Source: Balaenoptera acutorostrata (Eukaryota > Chordata > Mammalia > Artiodactyla > Balaenopteridae). From it: a DNA stretch of 64,000 nucleotides. The stretch spans positions 39,167,641-39,231,640 of the forward strand of contig NC_080074.1 of assembly GCF_949987535.1 (NCBI RefSeq). The letters run 5' to 3'. Below the pieces are notes generated by a model, which had not been told where the DNA came from, ran no database searches, and saw only the letters and a program-made list of their open reading frames with translations. The translations under genes and the position numbers were made by a program. Shown here piece by piece: positions 25,762 to 36,722 of the stretch (position 1 is its first letter; every line of letters begins with the position of its first letter).

Positions 25762-25910
25762 CTGCAGTGAACAACCATAGGTGTGGTGTCATGTGCTCTG
25801 CTTGCTCGAACCAACTTCACAAAGTGAACTAGAGGGGCACTGTTTTCAGGAACCCCATGCTCAGGCCAAGCAGTAAAGTTACACTGTCTAATGGTCATGC
25901 AATCCCCATG
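25762..25910 (-). CDS. PTPRQ: PTPRQ exon with WPE loop and catalytic cysteine
   Basis: 149 bases: 49 codons plus two bases. It begins [20 protein letters not shown] and ends TPMVVHC, then AG. The mobile loop that normally reads WPD reads WPE, with the acid at codon GAG 25860-25862. The catalytic cysteine is the TGC at 25764-25766. An intron splits the signature loop right after the cysteine, within the serine codon (AG|T). In the literature, the glutamate in place of aspartate is linked to weak tyrosine phosphatase and stronger phosphoinositide phosphatase activity. The acceptor is tctag and the donor gtaaga. Confidence 0.96.
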
Positions 25911-26728
25911 CTAGACAAAATGACATTAAAGAAACATGATAAGACAGCTGACTTCCCAGGTTTTCAAGGTGATCTTTTAAAATGACAATTTACCAAACAT
26001 AAGAAACTGTGTTTTCATGATTTCCTATAAGAGAAACCTTCTACTATTGCTACAATAAAGAAAATTGCCTTTCTGTATGAATGCAAACAATGACAAGGCT
26101 TGCAAGCAGATGATAATGTAGGGTATTTAAATTCAAATATAGTGTAACATTTTGTAACACCAGAGTAGTAGATTTTGAACAATTTTGACCTAACAACTTA
26201 AGCACACTCACAAATTATTCAAAACACAGGTATAGAGTATCTGATAATGTCAGAAAGTATAAATATCCTTATATCATTTTCTGTGTTTATAGGCCTTTAC
26301 GTTTTATAAGTGGGATCCTATGCTGTCGCTTCTGTATTGGTTCTGGCTTAAATAGAAAATCCAATTATTAGGATGTAGACAGAGACAAGTGATTCGGGAA
26401 ATTCCTGTTTTAAATCAGATATTACAGTTTCTTTAATAAAATAAGATAAACTTAGTGATCTAGTTGTTTCCTCCTTTTTCTTCCCCTGTCTACCTAAGAA
26501 TTTGATATTAACTGGTTCATATGAACTTTAACTATATAATTTGGAATTAAACACAGTGACATAGATATTGAAGGCAGGTGCCAATTCAAAACTTCTATTT
26601 TGAAAATAATAGAAAAGCATTATTGAATATACAGGTATCAAGCAATATGTCTAGAAATTAATTTTACTTTAGACATTTAGAACATTCATATTTTATATCA
26701 TGTTTGACTTCCCCTCCTCTTTTTTTAC
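25911..26728 (-). other. PTPRQ intron (818 nt)
   Basis: A short intron. No transposon or other feature recognised. Confidence 0.8.
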
Positions 26729-26854
26729 CCTTTCAATTTTCAGATCTCTGATGGTCCAATCTATTTGAACATCCTCCATTAGCTTTGTAATCACTATATC
26801 TCCGAAGACAGTAACTGGTTTGTTGTCCTCTGGCCAATACTGATGGCATCTGAT
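26729..26854 (-). CDS. PTPRQ: PTPRQ exon, middle of PTP domain
   Basis: 126 bases, 42 full codons: [20 protein letters not shown], then [20 protein letters not shown] and ER. It covers the CHQYWPE motif (C-x-x-YWP in the family) and the beta strands before the WPD loop. The acceptor is atacag and the donor gtaaaa, which has a weaker +5 position than its neighbours. A GT microsatellite lies about 40 bases upstream of the exon on the acceptor side. Confidence 0.94.
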
Positions 26855-26895
26855 CTGTATTCAGAGAAAAATCACCAGTCATAAGAACCATTGTT

Positions 26896-26931
26896 TTATA
26901 TAGATATGTGTGTGTGTGTGTGTGTGTGTGT
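26896..26931. repeat. (GT)n microsatellite in a 223-nt intron
   Basis: A GT run in the intron between the exons at 27078-27212 and 26729-26854. On the transcribed strand it is CA-rich and lies roughly 40-75 bases before the acceptor. Confidence 0.9.
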
Positions 26932-26990
26932 ATAAAAAATATCACAGTTACCGCTGCTAAGATAAAACTGCTTTATAGATGTCCAAGTCA

Positions 26991-27212
<222 letters not shown>

Positions 27213-27337
27213 CTAGAATGATATAATTACAACACTGAATCAATATTTACATATATATAGTATTTTTTAGTTTTTGAGCAATGTAAGAAAAACATACTAG
27301 TTGTAAGATGACCTATTTTAAAATATTGTACATTTTT

Positions 27338-27660
27338 TTTTAAATTTATTTAATTAATTTATTTATTTATTTTTGGCTGTGCTGGGTCTTCGGTTCGTGC
27401 GAGGGCTTTCTCCAGTTGCGGCAAGTGGGGGCCACTCTTCATCGCGGTGCGGGGACCGCTCTTCATCGCGGTGCGCGGGCCTTTCACTATCGCGGCCCCT
27501 CCCGCTGCGGGGCACAGGCTCCAGACGCGCAGGCTCAGCAGCTGTGGCTCACGGGCCCAGCTGCTCCGCGGCATGTGGGATCTTCCCAGACCAGGGCTCG
27601 AACCCGTGTCTCCTGCATTAGCAGGCAGATTCTCAACCACTGCGCCACCAGGGAAGCCCG
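27338..27660 (-). mobile_element. CHR-type tRNA-derived SINE
   Basis: A second copy of the element at 5255, also on the minus strand, with the same head and a TTTA-rich inverted tail. The 18-base target duplication aaaatattgtacattttt lies at 27320-27337 and 27662-27679. Inside, a ~20-base segment containing ccgctcttcatcgcggtgcg is repeated in tandem. It ends about 125 bases from a PTPRQ splice acceptor. Confidence 0.92.
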
Positions 27661-27829
27661 AAAAATATTGTACATTTTTGAATGCTAAATAATTATAGAT
27701 ACTCAACATTTCCAACATTAATTTTAACCTCACAATGTAATATACTATACAACTAACTGTTCTTAAAATGTATTTCTAACTCTGAATAAAGCAGTAAAGA
27801 CTAAAAAATAATAATACCACTTTATGGCA

Positions 27830-28030
27830 GACAATATGCTAAGCATCTTATAGTTAATATTCCAATTAATTTGTTTCTTATAAAAACCTTGTGAATTAGA
27901 ACTATTATTATCCTCATTTTAGAGAGGAAGATACTGAAGCTAAGGAATGTGAAGTGATGTGCGGTAGGTTTCACAGTTGGTAAGGTAGCCTGAGTCCAGA
28001 GCCAGCTCTCTTACCCATTCCACTAAGTTA
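27830..28030 (-). mobile_element. MIR SINE
   Basis: Reverse MIR pattern: attattatcctcattttaga, gaagatactgaagctaagga, gagtccagagccagctctct. Confidence 0.7.
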
Positions 28031-28839
28031 TTGTCATATATTTGAAGATTGTGCAGATATTTTCATACTCTTTCTCCACGAAATTACTTATCTATGTAAA
28101 CTATGGCATTAGTAATTATTCTCCAGAGCTCCAAACCAAGAGTAATGTGAATAATAAGAAGGTTCATTTAACTAATGTAGGACCTGAGATTTGTCTCAAC
28201 CCTATTATGACGGCTCTTGTAGATTTTATCAAGTTATTCTAAAACTCAGTCCATTCACCTGGAATGTAAGTATGCCACTTGAGTAGTATCTGTGGATTTT
28301 TCTTAAAGAAAGGTACTGTATAAATAAAATATAGTAATGAAATTACATGTATTCCAAACATCAAAATATTTTGAGGAATGAGGATTAAAGGTGAATTTTA
28401 TTTTTAAATTGGAATTGTCTCAGTAGCCAGAGAATATAGTATTACACAGAATAAATAAACATTTTAAAGTTCAAGGGGTCCTAAAATCTAATCCAACCAG
28501 TTTATTTTACTTAAAGAATAATGAGACACTTGAGGTGATTTTCCCAAAATCACCCAGTGACAGTTTCTGGGATAAAACCTTGAGTCTCTTAAATAAACTA
28601 TATGCTAAAGCATTTCTATGTTTCCAGTCTCAGTTGAAATATATAATTATTTTACATTGTAAAGGTTTTTTTTTTAGGTTAAAAAAGTAATATATAGTCA
28701 ATGTAGAATGTTTGGAAAATTCAGAAAAATACATAATAGAATGTGGAATTAATCTGTAATCTCACTATCCAGAATGAAGCACCATTAATATTTTAGTCAC
28801 TTTCTCTACAGACTTTTTAAATATGCACATTCCTCCATT

Positions 28840-29640
28840 CAAATAATATTTATGAATGTCTACTGTGTGTCAGGCACTATTCCAGGAGCTGAGGATTCAT
28901 CACTGACTAAAATTCCTACTCTCATTTGTCTTATATTCTAGTTAGGGGAAATAGACATTAAGCCTATTAATAAGTCTATTAAATAAACAATTTACATAGA
29001 GTTTTTAAAAGTGCTAAGTGTTGTGAGAGAGAGTTTTCAGAAAATAGGGTGTTCAGAAAAGACTCGGGTGAAATCTGAGGAAAGAACTGAAGCAGAAAGG
29101 GAGTAATCCCTTCAAGATCTGAAGGAAAAGTGTTCCAGGTAGAAAGTCAAGTATGACAGCATTAAAGGAGAGATGTGTCTGGAATGTTCTAAGAACAGCA
29201 AGCGGCTGGAATGAGGGGGACAGTAAGAGAAGGTGACGTCGGAAAGAACAAGGGAGGGGGGACAGTGGTGCTTTAGGTCCTAGAGTAGGTAATTATAAGA
29301 TCTTGGATTTTACTCTGAATGATATGGAAAGCCTTTGAAAGATTTTGAACATACAGAATATATGGTTTAAGAGTTTCATCCTGGTTTCTGTAAGACAAGC
29401 TGATATGGTTTAAAGGAGAAAGGAGGGAGAGTAGTTAGAAGGTTATTGCAACAATCCAACCAAGGGTTAGTTTGGGCGATAGCAATGGGGATTGTGAGAA
29501 GTGATAAAATCTGGATAAATTCTGAAGACAGAGCCAAGAGAATTTGCTTATGGATTGGATACTGGGTATAAGAAAAATAGAGGAGTCAATAATGATTCCA
29601 AATGAAGATGGGGAAAACTTCAGGAAGAGCAGACTTAAAA
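28840..29640 (-). mobile_element. L2 fragment, part 1
   Basis: It starts as a reverse L2 3' end (gtgtgtcaggcactattcca) and continues through tgttccaggtagaaagtcaa, gatcttggattttactctga and ggttattgcaacaatccaac, then the L1 at about 29645 interrupts it. Confidence 0.7.
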
Positions 29641-29644
29641 AAAT

Positions 29645-30396
29645 TTTTTTTTTACTTAAGCGTAGTTGATTTGCAATGTTGTGTTAGTTTCTGGTATAAA
29701 GCAGAGTGATTCAGTTATACATATATAATATATATTCTTTTTCATATTCTTTCCCATTATGGTTTATTGCAGGATATTGAATATCATTCCCTGTGCTATA
29801 CAGTAGGACCTTGTTGTTTATCTATTTTATAGATAGTACTTTGTATCTGCTAATCCTGAACTCCTAATTTATCTGTCCCCTACCCCCTTACCCCTTGGGT
29901 AACCATAAATTTGCTTTCTATGTCTGTGAGTCTGTTTCTGTTTTGTATATAAGATCATTTGTATCATATTTTAGATTCCACATATAAGTGATATCATATG
30001 GTATCTGTCTTTCTCTTTCTGACTTACTTCACTTAGTATGACAATCTCTAGGTCCATCTATGTTGCTGCAAATAGCATTATTTCATTCTTTTTTAATGGT
30101 TGAGTAATATTCCTATGTATATATACACCATATCTTTATCCGTTCACCTGTCGATGGACATGTAGGTTGCTTCCATGTCTTGGTTATTGTAAATAGTGCT
30201 GCTGTGAACACTGGGGTGCAAGTACTTTTTTGAATTAGAGTTTTCTCCAGATATATGCTCAGGAGTGGGATTGCTGGGTCATATGGTAACTCTATTTTTA
30301 GTTTTTTAAGGAAGCTCCATACTGTTTCCCATAGTGGCTGCACCAATTTACATTCCCACCAACAATGTAGGTGGGTTCCCTTTTCTCCACACCCAG
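29645..30396 (-). mobile_element. L1 3' end inserted in L2
   Basis: The L1 3' untranslated end and ORF2 C-terminus in reverse orientation. The minus-strand frame 30113-30346 reads [20 protein letters not shown], typical of ORF2. It ends at ccacaccca, after which the L2 resumes. Confidence 0.85.
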
Positions 30397-30790
30397 GATA
30401 AGCAGGTTAAAAGGAAAATCAAGAATTCATAATGGAAATATTAAACTTGAAATCCCTTTTGGATATTCAAGTGGGAATGTCATGAAGGCAATTGGGTATA
30501 TGAGTTTGGAATTCAGAAAGAAGTCCAAACTAGAGACATAATTTCAAAGTAGTTAGCAAATAGATCTTACTTAAAATCACAAGAATGGTTGAGATCGTCA
30601 AGGAAATGAATTTGGAAAGAAAGAGTAAATTCAAGGATTGGGCTCTAGATAATTTCAGTGTTTGGTGGCCAAGGAGATAAGAGAGAACCAACGAGACTGA
30701 GATGAAAGTGTCAGAGCTGTAGATGGAAAATCGAGAGAATGGTGTCCTGGAAGCATTTTAAGGGTGAGGACAATTAACTGTAATTGATCA
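30397..30790 (-). mobile_element. L2 fragment, part 2
   Basis: Continues the L2 of 28840: gatattcaagtgggaatgtc, gagtttggaattcagaaaga, ggattgggctctagataatt. Confidence 0.6.
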
Positions 30791-31705
30791 ATTTATAAAA
30801 TGTTTCTCCTAGTTATTTGCATTTCCCTTTTTCAGGGATTCAATGTCCTTTGGTACCATAATCTTCTACCAGAGTAGACGAAATCTGATGTTTCTGATAC
30901 GATTACAGCTCATTTGCATCATAGCCTTTAATCTTCAATCTCCAGCTATGGTAAAAGCTATCCTCAAATTGAAGTAATTTCAGGCATCTCAGGTTGACAG
31001 GAGAGGTAATTTGGGGTAGCGGGTTGGGGTCTTGTCCCATTACATAATGTTCTTATTGTTAGCTTTCTTGAAAACATTCCTAAAGTCACGTGTACAATTA
31101 GTGGTTGTTTACAAGGATGCAGTATCTATTTTCCTCCCTACCTCTCTCCCACAGTCCATCCTTAATCAACATTTTCCAGGCTCTCTTTGAGTCCTAGCTT
31201 CAGGAGCACAGTTCCCAAGAAGAGCCAAGGGCAGAGAGATAAACATATAGTAATCTAATTACAGACCCAGGCCTGGAGTTTCCTAGTCTTAGAGTACATC
31301 CTTCAGACCACCTACTGGTCTTCCCTTTTCCCTTCTCCAGACTTCACTTTTTCTTTTCCATCTAAACACTAGTTATTTTGCTTTCTCTCTACCTTGCTCT
31401 ATAGTTCTTCTCCCTTTTCCTCTAGCTTCCAAAGAAATAGGAATTCAGAGTCCATTTGTAGATGGCCTTTGTCTTTTGCTCCTGGAACCAGTGTTCATGA
31501 ACTTTCAGATGGAGGTGCCATGGAACAAAAGTGGGGAGTTGGGGGAAACTGAGGTGGCAAACATTCATTCTGAGAAATCTTCACTATTTCTGAGGTGAAG
31601 ACTGCCTGAATTTGGGGATGGAGAAGTGAGAGGCCACTATGGTATTATGACTTTGTCTATTTCCATCTGTTCCTGACATCCCAGACAAAGGAGATATCCC
31701 CAGAA

Positions 31706-31807
31706 GTAAAAGCAATACAGCATACTGCCCACTCCAATACTGAAACCTGCCTTAATGTAAAAGCAATACAGCATACTGCCCACTCCAATACTGAAACCTG
31801 CCTTAAT
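31706..31807. repeat. 51-bp tandem duplication (2 copies)
   Basis: The 51-base unit at 31706-31756, beginning gtaaaagcaatacagcatac, is repeated with no difference at 31757-31807. The perfect match means a recent event. 51 is a multiple of three, which keeps a short minus-strand frame open, but there is no sign of coding. Confidence 0.95.
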
Positions 31808-31933
31808 ATAAAGTGCTTTCCATCTGGGCCTGCTTACCATGTAGCTCAGTAATGATTACGCGTATCATTACATATGGGTCACAGTGACTTTGCTGTAAAA
31901 TTTATTATATTACAACATCACTTGACCACAGCA

Positions 31934-31935
<2 letters not shown>

Positions 31936-31992
<57 letters not shown>
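31936..31992. repeat. (TA)n microsatellite
   Basis: About 28 uninterrupted TA units. Confidence 0.95.
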
Positions 31993-31999
<7 letters not shown>

Positions 32000-33639
32000 G
32001 TACTCAGATTTAGTTTATTGCTCATCCTGTATTGTGATCTTCTTACGGTTGTCTCCTGACAACTTATAATATTTAGAGGGAACACTGGGGGTTCATGAAT
32101 ATTCCTTTGTTTATGTGTGGTTCAGTTATACCTCCTAAAACTGGTTGCCTTCCTAATCGTATTCATATCCTATACTGTCATCCCATAACTGGTTGAACAT
32201 TATAGGATATAAGCTATTCATTTGTATCTACTTATTGGTGAATAAAAATGATACAAATTAATAGATCACTGATACAACAATTTGTTCTTGCTCTGTTCTA
32301 TGGTATCACAAAATATATGATCATTGATTAAATATCTAAATATATATATGCCTCATTCTACAAATCAAAGTAAAACTTCTACATGCTATAGAGTTTAGGA
32401 TACAATTAAAATTGGTAAGCACAAGATTTCACCAAAATCTTTAGAAAAGAATTACATTTTCAGGGAAATCAATGATTTGATAAATGAATAAAATATGTCA
32501 TCACAATAGTAAATTTGGGTTTTCTTCAAAATAGATTTAAAGTTCCAGCACAAAAACAGGATGAAATTCAAAGGATGCCTTATTAACCTCTGCAAACCCC
32601 CTGTCACTTCTCCTATTAAGAAATCTTAAATGTTCCCATTGTTCACTTCTTTCACAATAAGATTCAATATATAATTGTAATTTTGGAGTAATTATCAACC
32701 AATATAAAATTTAGGATGAATTCTTCTTTTCCCCCTTAACAGAGGCTTGGGGAGAATGGGACATAGGACAGGTTATGTTTGATGTTGGGGAAAGGATGGA
32801 GCATCACATAAGCAGAGCCCCAGTGGGACCAAATGAAATGGCAGGCCTGGGTGAGAAGACTATGAATAAGGAAAAAATAAAAATCTAATGGGAGTGTGGG
32901 CAGTAGAGGAAACCTTCAAGTATCTGTAGAATCATGATAAGAAGCATAGTTAACTTTGCTACATATTAGAATTGAAGTCAGTGGTGAAAATAGAAGGGAA
33001 CTTATCTTGTTTTTATAAAACAACTGTGTATTTGAGTAGTTCAGTGATATAGAATCATCTGCCTTAAGGAGGAAATAGGTGAATCAATGCCAAGAGAGGC
33101 TAATATCTAATTATAAGTAATTTTTCAGAAAGATTTCCTGGGTGAATTGTTGGATTAAGTAACCACAAAAGCAGTTCCTACTCTGGGATTTCCTGATTGT
33201 GTCAACCCAAGTGGAGGTCTTGGGTGCATCTAAGGTTTCTGTGTACCTATGATAGTGGTGAGCATTGAGAGAACAAAAGAGCCATGGAGAAGGAGAGGGA
33301 GAGATCCTTAAAACACTTCGGTTTATTCAACTTTCAATCCAATGCAGCGAGCATTTATTATCTATGATGTGCAACATAGTATACTAGGCATGTCACAGTT
33401 CACCCCATGTTGGTTCACTTAAGATATGCTTGTTGAGTAGCTACAATGGAGTGCACGTTCTGTAAGTAGCTGAGGATGAAAAGAACAAGGCATCATAGTC
33501 CCCTAGAAGGACTGAAAATCTAGAAGGGAAGAAGAGCATAATAGGTTTTTATATTATATGGACATGACTGTGCATAGGACTAATTTTTCTTTGAAAGAGA
33601 GGTTGGCCGACCTCATTGTGTACAGAGAATATTCTGACA

Positions 33640-33800
33640 AACGTAGGAAATAGTGGAAAGACCAGCGGGTATGTAGCTAGAAGTTGTACCTCTGCCACTT
33701 ATTAGTGAAATGATCGTTGGGTAAATTGCAATCTCTGGAGCCTCCATTTCCCCATCTATAAAATGGGGGTACATAATGTTGTTGTAAGGAACTGGTACAT
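33640..33800 (+). mobile_element. MIR SINE
   Basis: MIR pattern: cctctgccacttattagtga, ccccatctataaaatggggg, about 100 bases downstream of the donor side of the 33903 exon. Confidence 0.7.
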
Positions 33801-33902
33801 TAAAGTCATAGAGGTTGTAATGAATTTCTTGTTTTAAATAGTTTGAAGAGTAATACTGCAGTATTTATGTTTTAAAAAATATATATAAAAATAGCAACTT
33901 AC

Positions 33903-33979
33903 AGAAACATAGCTGGCATTAATATAATCCGATCCTGGAATACTAGCATCAGCTATCAGTTTCACTCTGTTATTGTTAT
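33903..33979 (-). CDS. PTPRQ: PTPRQ exon, [10 protein letters not shown] motif
   Basis: 77 bases: two bases finishing tyrosine, then 25 codons running [20 protein letters not shown] and ASYVS. The DYINASY motif is conserved in all classical PTP domains and stabilises the core sheet next to the active site. The acceptor is tctag and the donor gtaagt. The exon ends on a full codon. The intron on its 3' side is about 6.7 kb and holds several transposons. Confidence 0.95.
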
Positions 33980-34099
33980 CTAGAAGAAAATATAAGAAAT
34001 TAATGCTAATTCACTTTTTAAATTGCTGCTACTTTCTTACTATAGCAGTAATAGAAAGAAGTTCATGATATAACATCAAAAATTATAGACGGCTGTAAA

Positions 34100-35410
34100 A
34101 TTTTAAATAGAAATTCCCTCTTATTCCATATTTCCACTACCCAGAGACAATGACTATTAATATGTTCTTGTATTTATTTCCAGGATTTTCTATATATATT
34201 CATATAAAATTGACCACAAATGGGGCAATATATACACTATTCTGCAAAAATTTCTTATTTACCTATATCTTTCTGTATTAGCATAAACAACAATATCTAG
34301 CTCATTACTTTAAAAAGCCATATAGTATTTCAATGTTTGAATATAACATACTTATTTAGCTCTTTAGGGTGATTTAAACTCATCTCATTTTGTTATTATA
34401 AAATGCTGAATAAATATAACTGAACTTTTTGCACATATGTAGGAGTCTATTTGTAGAATACATTACCAGCAGTAAAATTCCCAAATCATATTGTGCATCT
34501 CAAATTTTGAAAGATACTGACAAATTGTTCTCAAGTTATATCATATCACTCCGAACAAAAGTGCTTGAACAGTTTGAACAACTTTTTCCTCTTACTTTCA
34601 CTGCCATAGTATTAAACATTTTAATTTATGACCTTTTGATAGATACAAATTGATGTCTCCTAATATTTATATTGATTTTCTTAAATATGAGTGAAATTGA
34701 GCTTCTTTGCTTATGTCTTGGCCATTTTAAATACATTTTCTATTAATTACATTTTCATATGATACTATTTTTCTATTTTTAAAAATATACTAAGAATGTT
34801 ACATGTATTGAATTTTTCTTTTGGTTTGTCATTTGTCTTTGCCTCTATCAATCAATTTATCTGCTAGCTATCTTGCCATACATAAAATTTATATATTTTG
34901 TAATCAAATTTCTCATTATTTTTCATTATGGCTTCACTATGGCTTCTGTGTGATATATACAAAGGTCTTTGTCACACCAATATTCTTATTTTCACAGATT
35001 CATTCATAGTTCCTTCTGGAATGTTAATAGGGTTTTCTGCTTTTGTTTTAAATATTTTGATTTTTGATCCATTGGGCTTTTTATTTTTTTTGAAACAGAA
35101 TGAGGTAAAATCTATCTTTATTGTTTGTTTGTTAACATTTGGAACAACAAATAGTCCATCCTTACCCCCTTGTTCAAAACACCACTTTTATCACACAATA
35201 AATAGTTTTCTCTATGTGTTTAGGTCTATTTCTGGACCATTTATACTCTTCTCTTAATTTACTGCCTATTCCTTCTTTAATACCAAACTTTTAATTATTA
35301 TTCTTTAGACTGTTCTAAGGTATGGCAAAATTAGATAACCTTTACCCATTACTTTTCTTCAAAGAAAAGTATCAAAAATTATTTTTTCCTGAGAATTTTT
35401 ACCAAGTTGG
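34100..35410 (-). mobile_element. Very old L1-like fragment
   Basis: Reverse-orientation text resembling old L1M copies: cagagacaatgactattaat, tcaaatttctcattattttt, tatggcttc near 34928, tcaaaacaccacttttatca. It is heavily diverged. The open frames at 34821-35257 are by-products. Confidence 0.5.
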
Positions 35411-35499
35411 TATTATAATTGAAATGTCCAGTGCTAATTTTAACTAGACAAGGGAATGATATAAAGTATCTATTACTACTTAATTATTTTGAAGGGTTT

Positions 35500-35531
35500 T
35501 TGTTTGTTTGTTTGTTTTGTTTTGTTTTTAA
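35500..35531. repeat. (TTTG)n run
   Basis: A short tetranucleotide run beside a MIR-like piece. Confidence 0.8.
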
Positions 35532-35559
35532 TCTTAATGGGAAGGCACTCAGTAGTGGA

Positions 35560-35715
35560 GGAAAAATAGGTAAATGTGGGTTTGTGTTTGAATTACAGAT
35601 GCTCTATCTACCATTTATGGCACTGGGTGAATTGCTTAACTTCTCCATTCCTTTGTTACCTCAGCTATAATATATAGTTATAATATTTATTTTGTAGAAT
35701 CCTCTGAGGAAAACT
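35560..35715 (+). mobile_element. MIR-like fragment
   Basis: ggcactgggtgaattgctta followed by cttctccattcctttgttac, in MIR order. Confidence 0.5.
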
Positions 35716-36549
35716 TATACAAAAGCTTATAGAACTTATAAAGCCGTATAGAACACAAAACATGTTCTTATGTTCTTAAAATTAAGCACGTTGTATGTTA
35801 AATGACTTTGCTGTACCACTAGTAATCATAATGACCTGACCAATGTGTCTGAATCTAAAGAAAGGGGATTGTTCAAGCAAATTTATGTGAATGATTTATA
35901 TCCCAAAGATTTTGAATTTGGTATGATCTGCCTATTTTAATGACATAGTGGCCAGTCATGTAACTAAGGAAGGAAAGCCATCAGGTTTCTATTCACTCGA
36001 TATGCCTGCTTATAACTGAGTCAACAGCAAGCTAAACTTTTCTTCATGGTGTTGGAACACTTCTGAAGGTCATAGTGTCCTGTCAAAGAGAGACTTGGAA
36101 ATCTCTTCTGCATGCATTTGCTGCTAATTCTAGTATCTTAAAGCCCTGTAAGCTAATATCTTCTAAAATGCACTGTGATATTTGAAATCCTACTTACTAC
36201 ATTACTCAGAGGAAACAATGAATCTCACTTAGCTGGCTCAAGCTAAAATTCAGACTCTATTAAATGAATTCATTCTCTATGGGAGAAAAAAAACATTTCA
36301 GCTTTATGGCTTCTCTGCAAGCACAATGGGAGAATGTATTTAGTTTAAACATTTCATTTTCTTGTTCCATGTATATGTGGGCGGGGGTCTGTTTGTCCAT
36401 ATAGGCAGAAGTGAGTTTACAGCTTGTCTTCCAACCGAGGTTAGGGAAGTAGGTTTATCATCTCCAGACCATAGACTCTAAGGGCCTGTTACTAAATTTT
36501 ATTCACCCAGAAAGTTAGAGGCTTTTAAAAATAAGCAATCTATTGCTTA

Positions 36550-36722
36550 CTAACAATCATAAGAACTAATATTTATTTGAGAGCTTCCTGTGTTCTGGTA
36601 CTGGGCAAAGTGATTTACATGGTTATTTCATCTACTCCTGAAAGTTATGAGGTCGACACCACTAAATAATATGTCCAGTCACTAAAGTAGTTAGTAGGTA
36701 AACAGAACTGCAGCCCAGGAAG
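36550..36722 (-). mobile_element. MIR fragment
   Basis: Reverse MIR pattern: gtgttctggtactgggcaaa, atttcatctactcctgaaag, cagaactgcagcccaggaag. Confidence 0.6.

Larger units (their letters stand above)
27213..33902 (-). other. PTPRQ intron (6.7 kb)
   Basis: Holds a CHR SINE, a MIR, an L2 split by an L1, a 51-base tandem duplication, a TA microsatellite and a further MIR near 33640-33800. A weak L2-like piece lies at 33330-33530. Confidence 0.8.

Noticed and set aside
27359..27733. Several overlapping open frames on both strands
   Set aside because: All arise from the GC-rich body of the CHR SINE.
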